A stretch of 10,367 bases of DNA from Saprospiraceae bacterium (GTDB lineage: Bacteria; Bacteroidota; Bacteroidia; Bacteroidales; JAIPBB01). The translations under genes and the position numbers were made by a program. The DNA lies in NCBI GenBank assembly GCA_021739805.1, contig JAIPBB010000189.1:1-10367 (forward strand), written 5' to 3'. Shown in pieces: positions 1-5,993 of this stretch (the stretch's first letter is position 1; each line of letters opens with the position of its first letter). The notes beneath the pieces were generated by a model. It saw only the letters and a list, made by a program, of their open reading frames with translations, was not told where the DNA came from and ran no database searches.

Positions 1-141
1 CCAAGAGCATCAAAAGTTACAATAATTAAGGATAAAGAAGAATTAGTAAATCTTATACATGATATTTTTAAAATTTCCAGAAGTATTACATCTGGTTTGA
101 TTCGGGATTTGGATTTAAATAAAAAGACTTATGAAATTTGA
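1..141 (+). CDS. C-terminal end of an unidentified protein (partial)
   Basis: The frame is open from the first base of the window to the TGA at 139-141, giving the last 46 residues of a protein that begins upstream. The visible part (PRASKVTIIKDKEELVNLIH and onward) is mixed charged and hydrophobic and looks like an alpha/beta ending: a beta strand (KVTII), then an amphipathic helix (KEELVNLIHDIFKISRSI). I recognise no family. The reading frame is inferred from its being open with plausible amino-acid content; other frames in this short stretch are not decisively excluded. It lies 116 bp upstream of the aldehyde dehydrogenase on the same strand, separated by a repeat tract, so the two may or may not share a transcript. 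Confidence 0.55.
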   Translation, partial: PRASKVTIIKDKEELVNLIHDIFKISRSITSGLIRDLDLNKKTYEI

Positions 142-229
142 CAATAGACAATTTTTAATTGACAATTGTCAATTTACAATTGACGATTGACAATAGACAA
201 TCAACAATAGACAATTAAAAATTGACAAA
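141..229. repeat. Degenerate gacaat-type intergenic repeat tract with palindrome
   Basis: This stretch is built almost entirely of variants of gacaat, caatagacaa and attgac. Two 24-bp near-copies occur at 142-165 and 205-228; both start caatagacaatt and end aattgacaa, and differ only in the central T/A run. A third partial copy (caatagacaatcaacaatag) starts at 191. Positions 157-174 form a perfect 18-bp palindrome, AATTGACAATTGTCAATT. There is no spacer/repeat structure of a CRISPR array. From memory, such TTGACAATTGACAAT-like tracts occur between genes in various Bacteroidota genomes; their function is not established. It separates the upstream partial gene from the aldehyde dehydrogenase start. 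Confidence 0.75.
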
Positions 230-257
230 AAAAATAAAACCTAAATTATAATGTATA

Positions 258-1649
258 ATGGAAACACTTAAAGTATATTCACCTTATGACAATTCGCTTA
301 TTGAAGAAGTCGAATTAGTTGGCGAAGAAGAAATTGAAAAAGCTTTATCAACAGCTTATAATTTATTCAACGACAGCTCGAAATGGCTTCCGGCTTACGA
401 AAGAGTTGAAATTCTTGATAGAGTTGTCAGCCTGATGCTCGAAAATGTTGAAGAACTTACTAAAATAGCAGCAGGAGAAGGTGGCAAACCATATATGGAC
501 TCCAAAGTGGAAGTGAACCGTGCTATCAACGGAGTTAAACTGGCAATGGAGCATATCGGGCAAATGAAGGGTGAGCAAATTCCAATGGGACACACTAAAA
601 GTTCTGTTAACCGCTTGGCTTACACTATGCATGAGCCTATTGGAGTGGTTTCTTCAATAAGTGCTTTTAATCATCCGTTAAATCTGATAATTCATCAAAC
701 TATTCCGGCAATTGCTGTTGGTGCTCCTGTTATTATTAAACCTGCATCATCAACGCCTTTATCTTGTTTGGCATTTATTAATATTTTACGAAAAGCCGGA
801 TTGCCTGAAGAATGGTGTCAACCAATTATTTGTAATCGGGAAGATGCTGAAAAACTCTATACCGACCCAAGAATAAATTATTTGTCTTTTATTGGCTCGG
901 CTGAAGTTGGCTGGAAAATGCGGTCAAAACTTGCTCCCGGAACCAGGTGTGCATTGGAACATGGTGGAGTAGCTCCTGTAATTGTTGAAGAAGATGCTGA
1001 TATTGATGCTATGCTTCCGGCTTTGGTTAAAGGTGGTTTTTATCACGCAGGTCAGGTTTGTGTATCGGTTCAAAAGGTTTTTGTGCATTTCGAAATTTGC
1101 GAAGAAGTTACTGACCGACTATCAAATATGGCAACAAATCTTGTGGTTGGCGACCCTCTTGACCCAACAACAGAAGTTGGTCCATTAATTTCACTTGCTG
1201 AAGTTGAAAGAGTTGAAAAATGGGTAAACGAAGCAATAGAAGGAGGAGCAAAACTTATTTGTGGCGGTAAAAGAATATCAGAAAGTTGTTATGAACCAAC
1301 TATTTTGCTCAATCCACCTGATGATGCTAAAGTTTCAACTCACGAAATATTTGGTCCGGTTGTTTGTATCTATAGTTATTCTGACAGAGATGAAGCTATA
1401 AAAAAAGCAAACTCACTTCAATGGGCTTTTCAGGCTTCAGTGTTTACTTCAAATATTGATATTGCACTTGATACAGTTAAAAAACTAAATGCCAGTGCAG
1501 TTATGGTAAACGACCACACTGCCTTCCGAGTTGACTGGATGCCTTTTGGTGGCAGAGATTCATCAGGAATAGGAATCGGGGGAATTCCTTATTCTATGCA
1601 CGAAATGACCAGGGAGAAGCTTATGGTTATTAAGAGTGGGGTGTTGTGA
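258..1649 (+). CDS. NAD(P)-dependent aldehyde dehydrogenase family protein
   Basis: A 463-residue soluble enzyme of the aldehyde dehydrogenase superfamily, which oxidises an aldehyde to a carboxylic acid with NAD(P)+. All landmarks are present: oxyanion Asn138 in AFNHP, cofactor-binding Lys161 in KPASSTP, the Rossmann FIGSAEVG at 211-218, general-base Glu234 in LEHGG, nucleophile Cys268 in GQVC, and cofactor-ribose Glu363 in HEIFGP. Length is typical of the shorter ALDH21/lactaldehyde-dehydrogenase-like branch. LEHGG in place of the commoner LELGG, followed by APVIV, recalls an uncharacterised bacterial subgroup (RL0313-like), but that is from memory. The substrate cannot be read from sequence. 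The start at 258 follows an A/T-rich leader; an ATG at 251 is in another frame and stops after six codons. No obvious operon partner lies downstream. Confidence 0.93.
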   Translation: METLKVYSPYDNSLIEEVELVGEEEIEKALSTAYNLFNDSSKWLPAYERVEILDRVVSLMLENVEELTKIAAGEGGKPYMDSKVEVNRAINGVKLAMEHIGQMKGEQIPMGHTKSSVNRLAYTMHEPIGVVSSISAFNHPLNLIIHQTIPAIAVGAPVIIKPASSTPLSCLAFINILRKAGLPEEWCQPIICNREDAEKLYTDPRINYLSFIGSAEVGWKMRSKLAPGTRCALEHGGVAPVIVEEDADIDAMLPALVKGGFYHAGQVCVSVQKVFVHFEICEEVTDRLSNMATNLVVGDPLDPTTEVGPLISLAEVERVEKWVNEAIEGGAKLICGGKRISESCYEPTILLNPPDDAKVSTHEIFGPVVCIYSYSDRDEAIKKANSLQWAFQASVFTSNIDIALDTVKKLNASAVMVNDHTAFRVDWMPFGGRDSSGIGIGGIPYSMHEMTREKLMVIKSGVL

Positions 1650-1801
1650 AATGGTTTAACAATCGACTCATTTCGACTCGCCCAATGAACACTCTCAGTG
1701 CAGTAGTTTAAGGTATAATACTCAAAAATAGTTTTATAAAACTTGGCATACAACTTAGATGACAAAAAAACCGTAATTAAGTTTATTAATTTTCGAATAA
1801 G

Positions 1802-2032
1802 TTAATTATTCACTATGATTAATTTTACAGTTTCCTTATTTCCTTCGGTGATTTTCACTTGATAATTTCCTTTTTCCAGTGGCAAATTAATATTTACAAA
1901 CTCCATATTCTCAACATGAAAGGCTTCAATCTCAATATTGTTTTCATTGTATATTCCAACTTTCGCATCTCTCACAATGTGTGAAAAATGAATCATAAGG
2001 TGCTTATTCATATAGTTGATTATAAATGACAT
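1802..2032 (-). CDS. Small leaderless beta-sandwich protein (DUF3244-like or T9SS-CTD-like)
   Basis: A 76-residue protein starting 5 bp after the stop of the T9SS-sorted protein gene, so very probably the last gene of that operon. It reads as one immunoglobulin-like beta domain: strands HLMIHFS (11-17), KVGIY (24-28), FVNINLP (45-51), NYQVKIT (56-62) and VKLIIV (69-74), with a GNY turn before the penultimate strand. This pattern resembles the small DUF3244 family and also the end of T9SS C-terminal sorting domains. Unlike secreted DUF3244 proteins it has no signal peptide: either Met1 or Met8 leads almost directly into the first strand. It might act in the cytoplasm, be a stripped domain fragment, or be a decayed gene. 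Family assignment is tentative; that it is a gene is supported by the strand pattern and the tight spacing. Confidence 0.65.
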   Translation of the reverse strand: MSFIINYMNKHLMIHFSHIVRDAKVGIYNENNIEIEAFHVENMEFVNINLPLEKGNYQVKITEGNKETVKLIIVNN

Positions 2033-2037
2033 ATACG

Positions 2038-3468
2038 TTATTGTTTTGTTATAGTAATTGCTTTGTTAATAATTTGGTTTGTACTTGAAAATCGAATATA
2101 GTAAACACCAGAATTAAAGTCATCTATAGGAAGAGTCCAATTACTTTGATTTATGTGCAACTTCTTCCTAATTATGATTCTACCGGCTACGTCAAAAATT
2201 ACAATATCAAATTGATTGATAAGTGGTTCTGAAGAGAAAAATTGAATTTCATCCTGTGCTGGATTTACAACAACAAAATCAATTTTATTTTCATTTGCAC
2301 ATTGTGATGCTATTGTATTATAGGTAGTAGTTTCTCCATCATAATCCATTTGTGAAAGTCGATAGTATGTTACTTCACTTGTTTCATTATAATCAGTAAT
2401 CTCATAAGAGCTTAGTGAGTTTGTTGTGCCATTTCCATTTACAATCGCCAATTCTAAAAAGCTTATTCCATCAATGCTTTTTTCAAGAATAAAAAAGTTA
2501 TTATTAATTTCTGATACAGTTTGCCATTGCAATCTAACTAATCCATTGTCACAATAGGAAGAAAAATCTAAAAGGCTAATTGGTAGAACATCTGATGATT
2601 CAGCAAGTGTAATTGTTAGTTCTGAACCATCATTATCAAAAGCTGTTGCACTTACTTCGCTACCATTATCTGATGAGTTAAGCTCTTGCCATTCAATACC
2701 TTTTGCTCCGTTGTTGATTAATTGAAAAACCTTTAAGTTTCCAGCAGTATGACCATTAAGTTCAGTTGAGTTATATTTAATAATAAGGCTGGCTTTTAGG
2801 TTGGCACTATTTGTCGGGCTGATAGTGATTTTTCTAAAAACCGAATTGTCACCATCGAAGCCAATTTCTCTTTGGTGAGATCTTGAAACCTGACAACTTC
2901 CCCAATCAGTAGTTGGAGTTATTGATATTCCTAAACCTGCTATATTGCTTACCCCACTTGATGATATATTAATCGTTCTAGTAATCGTACCATCACCTGC
3001 ATCTGAATTAGGTGTGTAAGACCCATTTCCAGATGTTGACTTTATCATTGAGTTAGGATTCTCTCCAATAATATCACCATTTAAACCAAGAGATAAAGAA
3101 TAATCTAGTATATCTAAATCCCCATCTGTCATTGTTAAGTCACCAACTAAAGAAATATTTCTTTGTAGAACAACCCCTGTGGATGAATTGTTTATTATTA
3201 AATTGTTGAAGCCAATTGCTCCTGAACCAAAAATTTGTTGACTTGCATTTCCTCGGAACGAAATTGTACTACCACCTTTTGAATTTAAAACACCATCGAT
3301 ATTTAAACTCATGTCTTCTGATAAGTTGAGTCCTCCGGTGATTACCATATTTCCACCTTCAACACTAAGTTGCTGTGCACTTAGGTTGAGACTGAAACAA
3401 AGGATAAGACTAATAAACACTAGTCTGAAAACAGAAATATGCTGAATAATAATTTTTATGTTCTTCAT
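2038..3468 (-). CDS. Secreted surface protein with T9SS type A sorting domain
   Basis: A 476-residue exported protein. Residues 1-31 are a signal peptide with hydrophobic core FRLVFISLILCFSLNL and likely cleavage around LSA-QQ. Residues 35-190 are Gly/Asn/Ser-rich strand-turn repeats (for example MVITGGLNLSEDMSLNIDG and LVGDLTMTDGDLDILD), suggesting a beta-helix-like fold. Residues 295-380 match a module common before sorting domains in Bacteroidota: LPISLLDF, then LQWQTVSEINNNFFILEKS, then YYRLSQMDYDGE. Residues about 395-476 are the sorting domain, with VNPAQDEI at 401-408, FDVAGR at 425-430 and SGVYYIRF at 453-460. Established for this class: the C-terminal domain directs transport across the outer membrane by T9SS and is usually replaced by a lipid-linked anchor. 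No catalytic motif is seen; an adhesive or structural role is inferred. It starts 11 bp after the fibre gene stop. Confidence 0.88.
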   Translation of the reverse strand: MKNIKIIIQHISVFRLVFISLILCFSLNLSAQQLSVEGGNMVITGGLNLSEDMSLNIDGVLNSKGGSTISFRGNASQQIFGSGAIGFNNLIINNSSTGVVLQRNISLVGDLTMTDGDLDILDYSLSLGLNGDIIGENPNSMIKSTSGNGSYTPNSDAGDGTITRTINISSSGVSNIAGLGISITPTTDWGSCQVSRSHQREIGFDGDNSVFRKITISPTNSANLKASLIIKYNSTELNGHTAGNLKVFQLINNGAKGIEWQELNSSDNGSEVSATAFDNDGSELTITLAESSDVLPISLLDFSSYCDNGLVRLQWQTVSEINNNFFILEKSIDGISFLELAIVNGNGTTNSLSSYEITDYNETSEVTYYRLSQMDYDGETTTYNTIASQCANENKIDFVVVNPAQDEIQFFSSEPLINQFDIVIFDVAGRIIIRKKLHINQSNWTLPIDDFNSGVYYIRFSSTNQIINKAITITKQ

Positions 3469-3479
3469 GGTTCTGAGTT

Positions 3480-5675
3480 TTAGCGTAATGCATTTGATTG
3501 ATTAACTTCCAACTCCGCAAGGCGTTTATCAAGTGCAATTATTGCTTTTTGCTGTGCATTAATAATTTCTTGTTGCTCTTGAACGGCTTTTACCAAAGGC
3601 ACAACAAATTCAGAATAGCTTAATCCATAAAGCTCCTTGTCATTTTTAGGAGTTTTTACTCCGCTGAAATTATAATTGACATTATTGGCAGCAGTTTCAA
3701 CTTCTTGGGCAATAAATCCAGTGAAGCGAATGCTATCAACTTCACTATGGTCAGTACTTGCGGTTTGATTAATACCCATTATTTGGTTTTCTTTCTCAAT
3801 ATCAAAATAGTAAGTAACAGGGCGAAGTTGAGTGATAAAATCTAATCCTGGAACATTCTCTTGAACTTGTATTTTTACTCTTGCATCAGAATACTGTGTA
3901 AAAGATACTTGTCCTTTGATTTCAGTTATAGAGGTATTTCCAAGATGAATCTGATTGTTGCCTGAAATAGAGGCTCCATAACCAATGGCAGTAGAATTTG
4001 AGTAAGTTCCAGATCCAAAAGCACTATAACCAATTGCAGTATTGTAATCACCCGTTGTATTAGCATTCAGAGTGTTATACCCAACAGCAGTATTTCCAGT
4101 ACCTGAAGTATTTTGGTTTAAAGAATGATAACCAATAGCAGTGTTTTTTGAATCCGTATTTTCTTTTAATGCTTCAGTACCAATAGAGGTGTTCCAATTT
4201 CCAGTTTGATTGGAAAATAAAGCATTGTATCCTATTGCGGTATTATCATATCCACTAGTGTTTACTATTAAACTGTTAACTCCTATACCAACATTAAAAT
4301 TATTACTAGCATCATCATTCCCTCCAGCATTTGCACCAAGAAATAGACTATATCCACCATAAATTCCATCACTTAAATCGTCTATTGAGTTGGCATAAGT
4401 TGTTGGAGTAGTCCAAGAAGCTAATCCATTGGCATCTGAAGTCAATACTTTTCCTGCTCCTGGAGTTCCCCCTGTGATTTTAATAGTTCCATTAATATCA
4501 ATTTGATTTGTAGAAAAATCGCCTCCAATTAATGGAGTAGAAGTTACAGAATTATCGATATATAACTTATTATCAGATGTATTGTTGACACCAGCCATAT
4601 ATCCAATGAAAACACATCCACTAACACTACTGTTTCCAACTGGACCACGACCTGCATAAGACCCAATTGCTGTGTTATTACATCCTGTCAGATTATTGGC
4701 ATTAGCATATCTACCCAAAGTAGCATTATTAGTTCCTGAAGTAATGCTACTTGAAGCACCATTTCCAAGCGCTGTATTATAGTTTAATCCATCATCTTGG
4801 CTACCACTTGAATTTCCAATAAACACAGATGAACCATCATTTATTCCATCACTTAAATCGTCTATTGAGTTAGCATAAGTAGTTGGAGTGGTCCAAGAAG
4901 CTAATCCATTGGCATCAGAAGTCAGTACTTTTCCTGCTCCTGGAGTTCCACCTGTGATTTTAATAGTTCCATTAATATCAACTTGATTTGTGGAAAAATC
5001 GCCACCGATTAGCGGAGAAATAGTCGAAGAATTATCGATGTATAATTTATTATCTGATGCGTTATTTTTACCGGCTTGGTTTCCCAGAAAAACACATCCA
5101 CTATTACTACTTGCTTGACCAGCAAAAGCTCCTACAGCTGTATTGTTATTTCCTGCAACGTTTAATCCATTAGCAGAAATTCCAACTGACGTATTATCAG
5201 TGCCAGTAACATTACTATTAGAAGAATAACTGCCAAGTGCTGTATTGTTAGTACCTGATATATTATTTTGTAAACTTCTAAAACCAAAACCAGAATTGTA
5301 ATTGCCATTTGCATTATCATTTATACCTGCTTCTGTCCCTAAAAATATACTATAAGCTGTATTTATCCCATCACTTAGATCATTTATAGTGGGAGAGCTT
5401 ACTAATTCAGCCCAACCACTATTACTGCTATCATAAAACCAAAAGCTTAGTGTAGTTTCATCATATACAAGTAGCCCATTGGCGGGTGAGCTAATTGCTG
5501 TTCTTTGAGCTGTGGTCATTCGTGGAATTAGTACACCTTTAGAAGTGCTTTTCACATCTAGCATAGCAGAACTTGCTGCTGTAGTGTTGTCAGTATTAAT
5601 TGCTACTTGTGCATTTAGATTTAATACGAGGGCAAAATTTACTAAAACTGTTACGATTAAGATTTTTGTTTTCAT
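3480..5675 (-). CDS. Secreted fibre-like protein with YadA-type head repeats and C-terminal S74 chaperone domain
   Basis: A 731-residue exported protein and first gene of the operon. Residues 1-23 are a signal peptide (core ILIVTVLVNFALVLNL, cut near NAQ). Residues 24-92 form the N-terminal module seen in many Bacteroidota fibre proteins (MLDVKSTSKGVLIPRMTTAQ, then GLLVYD and FWFYD). Three modules each open with DLSDGI (99, 273, 433) and contain NTAIGY-like repeats resembling YadA head/Hep_Hag beta-rolls; modules 1 and 2 share a near-identical segment. Residues about 591-731 are a peptidase S74 intramolecular chaperone: SDARVK with Ser596 and Lys601 in the spacing of the self-cleaving dyad of phage endosialidases, then FTGFIAQEVE, YSEFVVPLVKAVQE and a C-terminal coiled coil. 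It is probably trimeric and sheds its C-terminal piece. There is no T9SS sorting domain. The protein family name 'tail fibre' does not imply a prophage here. Confidence 0.88.
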   Translation of the reverse strand: MKTKILIVTVLVNFALVLNLNAQVAINTDNTTAASSAMLDVKSTSKGVLIPRMTTAQRTAISSPANGLLVYDETTLSFWFYDSSNSGWAELVSSPTINDLSDGINTAYSIFLGTEAGINDNANGNYNSGFGFRSLQNNISGTNNTALGSYSSNSNVTGTDNTSVGISANGLNVAGNNNTAVGAFAGQASSNSGCVFLGNQAGKNNASDNKLYIDNSSTISPLIGGDFSTNQVDINGTIKITGGTPGAGKVLTSDANGLASWTTPTTYANSIDDLSDGINDGSSVFIGNSSGSQDDGLNYNTALGNGASSSITSGTNNATLGRYANANNLTGCNNTAIGSYAGRGPVGNSSVSGCVFIGYMAGVNNTSDNKLYIDNSVTSTPLIGGDFSTNQIDINGTIKITGGTPGAGKVLTSDANGLASWTTPTTYANSIDDLSDGIYGGYSLFLGANAGGNDDASNNFNVGIGVNSLIVNTSGYDNTAIGYNALFSNQTGNWNTSIGTEALKENTDSKNTAIGYHSLNQNTSGTGNTAVGYNTLNANTTGDYNTAIGYSAFGSGTYSNSTAIGYGASISGNNQIHLGNTSITEIKGQVSFTQYSDARVKIQVQENVPGLDFITQLRPVTYYFDIEKENQIMGINQTASTDHSEVDSIRFTGFIAQEVETAANNVNYNFSGVKTPKNDKELYGLSYSEFVVPLVKAVQEQQEIINAQQKAIIALDKRLAELEVNQSNALR
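3966..4298 (-). repeat. YadA-head-like peptide repeats, third module of the fibre gene
   Basis: Residues 460-570 of the fibre protein hold successive units of the form NTAIGYxxLxxNTxG. Unit starts at Asn478, Asn495, Asn511, Asn528, Asn545 and Ser561 give a 16-17 residue period. Known YadA-type heads use similar repeats to build a trimeric left-handed beta-roll, so the same fold is likely. Confidence 0.8.
4362..4535 (-). repeat. Internal duplication, downstream copy (fibre residues 381-438)
   Basis: This 174-bp segment encodes PLIGGDFSTNQIDINGTIKI and on through WTTPTTYANSIDDLSDGI. It differs from residues 221-278 at a single position (Ile392 versus Val232). The two copies are exactly 480 bp (160 codons) apart, and weaker similarity extends upstream to GCVF at residue 353 (193 in the other copy). 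Confidence 0.9.
4842..5015 (-). repeat. Internal duplication, upstream copy (fibre residues 221-278)
   Basis: Partner of the copy at 4362-4535. The nucleotide differences I could spot between copies fall almost all at synonymous third positions, which suggests the duplication is not brand new and the peptide has been kept by selection. Confidence 0.9.
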
Positions 5676-5766
5676 AGCTTTAATGTTTAATATTGTTATT
5701 AATGATATTATCCTAAATATTTCTTTTTCGAAATGACAAGCAAATCAACAATCAAAAACAATCTTT

Positions 5767-5782
5767 TCCAATTATTATTGGA
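5767..5782. promoter_or_regulatory. Small inverted repeat TCCAAT-N4-ATTGGA
   Basis: Perfect 6-bp arms around the spacer TATT, 8 bp left of the first AGGTGnACA copy and about 92 bp upstream of the fibre gene start. It could be an operator half-pair or chance in AT-rich DNA; there is no T-run to make it a terminator. Confidence 0.3.
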
Positions 5783-5789
5783 CGACAAT

Positions 5790-5891
5790 AGGTGTACAGG
5801 CAGTTGAAATCAGGTGAACAAAAGGTGGACAAAATGAAAATTAATTGTTTTTACACACTTGAAATACTGTATTATAAGATTTTGTACACCT
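5790..5891. promoter_or_regulatory. AGGTGnACA operator-like motif array
   Basis: Three direct copies of a 9-bp motif lie at 5790-5798 (AGGTGTACA), 5812-5820 (AGGTGAACA) and 5823-5831 (AGGTGGACA), and one inverted copy at 5883-5891 (TGTACACCT). Only the sixth base varies. Start-to-start distances of 22 and 11 bp put the direct copies on about the same helix face. The inverted copy ends 50 bp upstream of the rightward -7 element. By position these are candidate binding sites for a regulator of either or both divergent transcripts; the adjacent TPR-HTH protein is the obvious candidate. Binding is inference. Confidence 0.6.
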
Positions 5892-5941
5892 GCTATTTTC
5901 TGAATGTTAGCTTTCATTAGTTATGTAAACATAGAATAATG

Positions 5942-5949
5942 TATATTTG
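5942..5949 (+). promoter_or_regulatory. Bacteroidota -7 promoter element (TATATTTG) for the TPR-HTH gene
   Basis: Exact match to TAnnTTTG, 44 bp upstream of the ATG at 5994, which would leave a leader of roughly 35-40 nt. No TTTG is found at the usual -33 distance (the nearest stretch reads ttcattagttatg), so the promoter may be weak or depend on an activator. Confidence 0.55.
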
Positions 5950-5993
5950 TGTAAAGAATCAAAACCTAATCCTTTAAGTTAGAACATTTATAT

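Larger units (their letters stand above)
5676..5993. other. Divergent control region between the fibre operon and the TPR-HTH regulator
   Basis: A 318-bp non-coding stretch between two outward-facing starts. It holds a small inverted repeat (5767-5782), a four-copy AGGTGnACA motif set (5790-5891) and a Bacteroidota -7 element facing right (5942-5949). I see no convincing small gene or RNA in it. A leftward promoter for the fibre operon must lie here but has no clean consensus. Confidence 0.8.

Noticed and set aside
108..140. Bacteroidota promoter for the aldehyde dehydrogenase (TTTG at 108-111, GAAATTTG at 133-140)
   Set aside because: The -7 box has T-to-G at its first position and the pair lies inside the upstream coding frame; too weak to list as a feature.
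141..229. CRISPR array
   Set aside because: Repeats are short, degenerate and in both orientations, without unique spacers of constant size.
222..252. Sigma-70-like promoter (TTGACA at 222-227, TATAAT at 247-252)
   Set aside because: The spacer is 19 bp, the -10 would sit almost on the start codon, and Bacteroidota use TTTG/TAnnTTTG elements; these words are expected in the repeat and AT-rich leader.
363..632. Minus-strand open frames within the aldehyde dehydrogenase
   Set aside because: They lie entirely inside a well-supported gene and encode no recognisable domain or plausible start context.
982..1188. Plus-strand open frame within the aldehyde dehydrogenase
   Set aside because: Out-of-frame shadow over the conserved catalytic Cys region.
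1730..1743. Terminator at the palindrome AGTTTTATAAAACT
   Set aside because: It is all but GC-free, has no loop or T-run, and would make an unstable hairpin.
3480..5675. Prophage tail-fibre gene
   Set aside because: The protein has a Sec signal peptide, sits in an operon with a T9SS cargo and no phage structural, lysis or integrase genes are visible. S74 and YadA-like repeats are common in cellular Bacteroidota proteins.
5512..5736. Plus-strand 74-codon open frame antisense to the fibre gene signal peptide
   Set aside because: Its hydrophobic stretch is the complement of the signal-peptide and N-terminal region; no independent support.
5713..5746. Leftward promoter for the fibre operon (TTTG about 21 bp before TATTTAGG on the minus strand)
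   Set aside because: The -7 box deviates at two core positions; a promoter must exist nearby but this match is not convincing.
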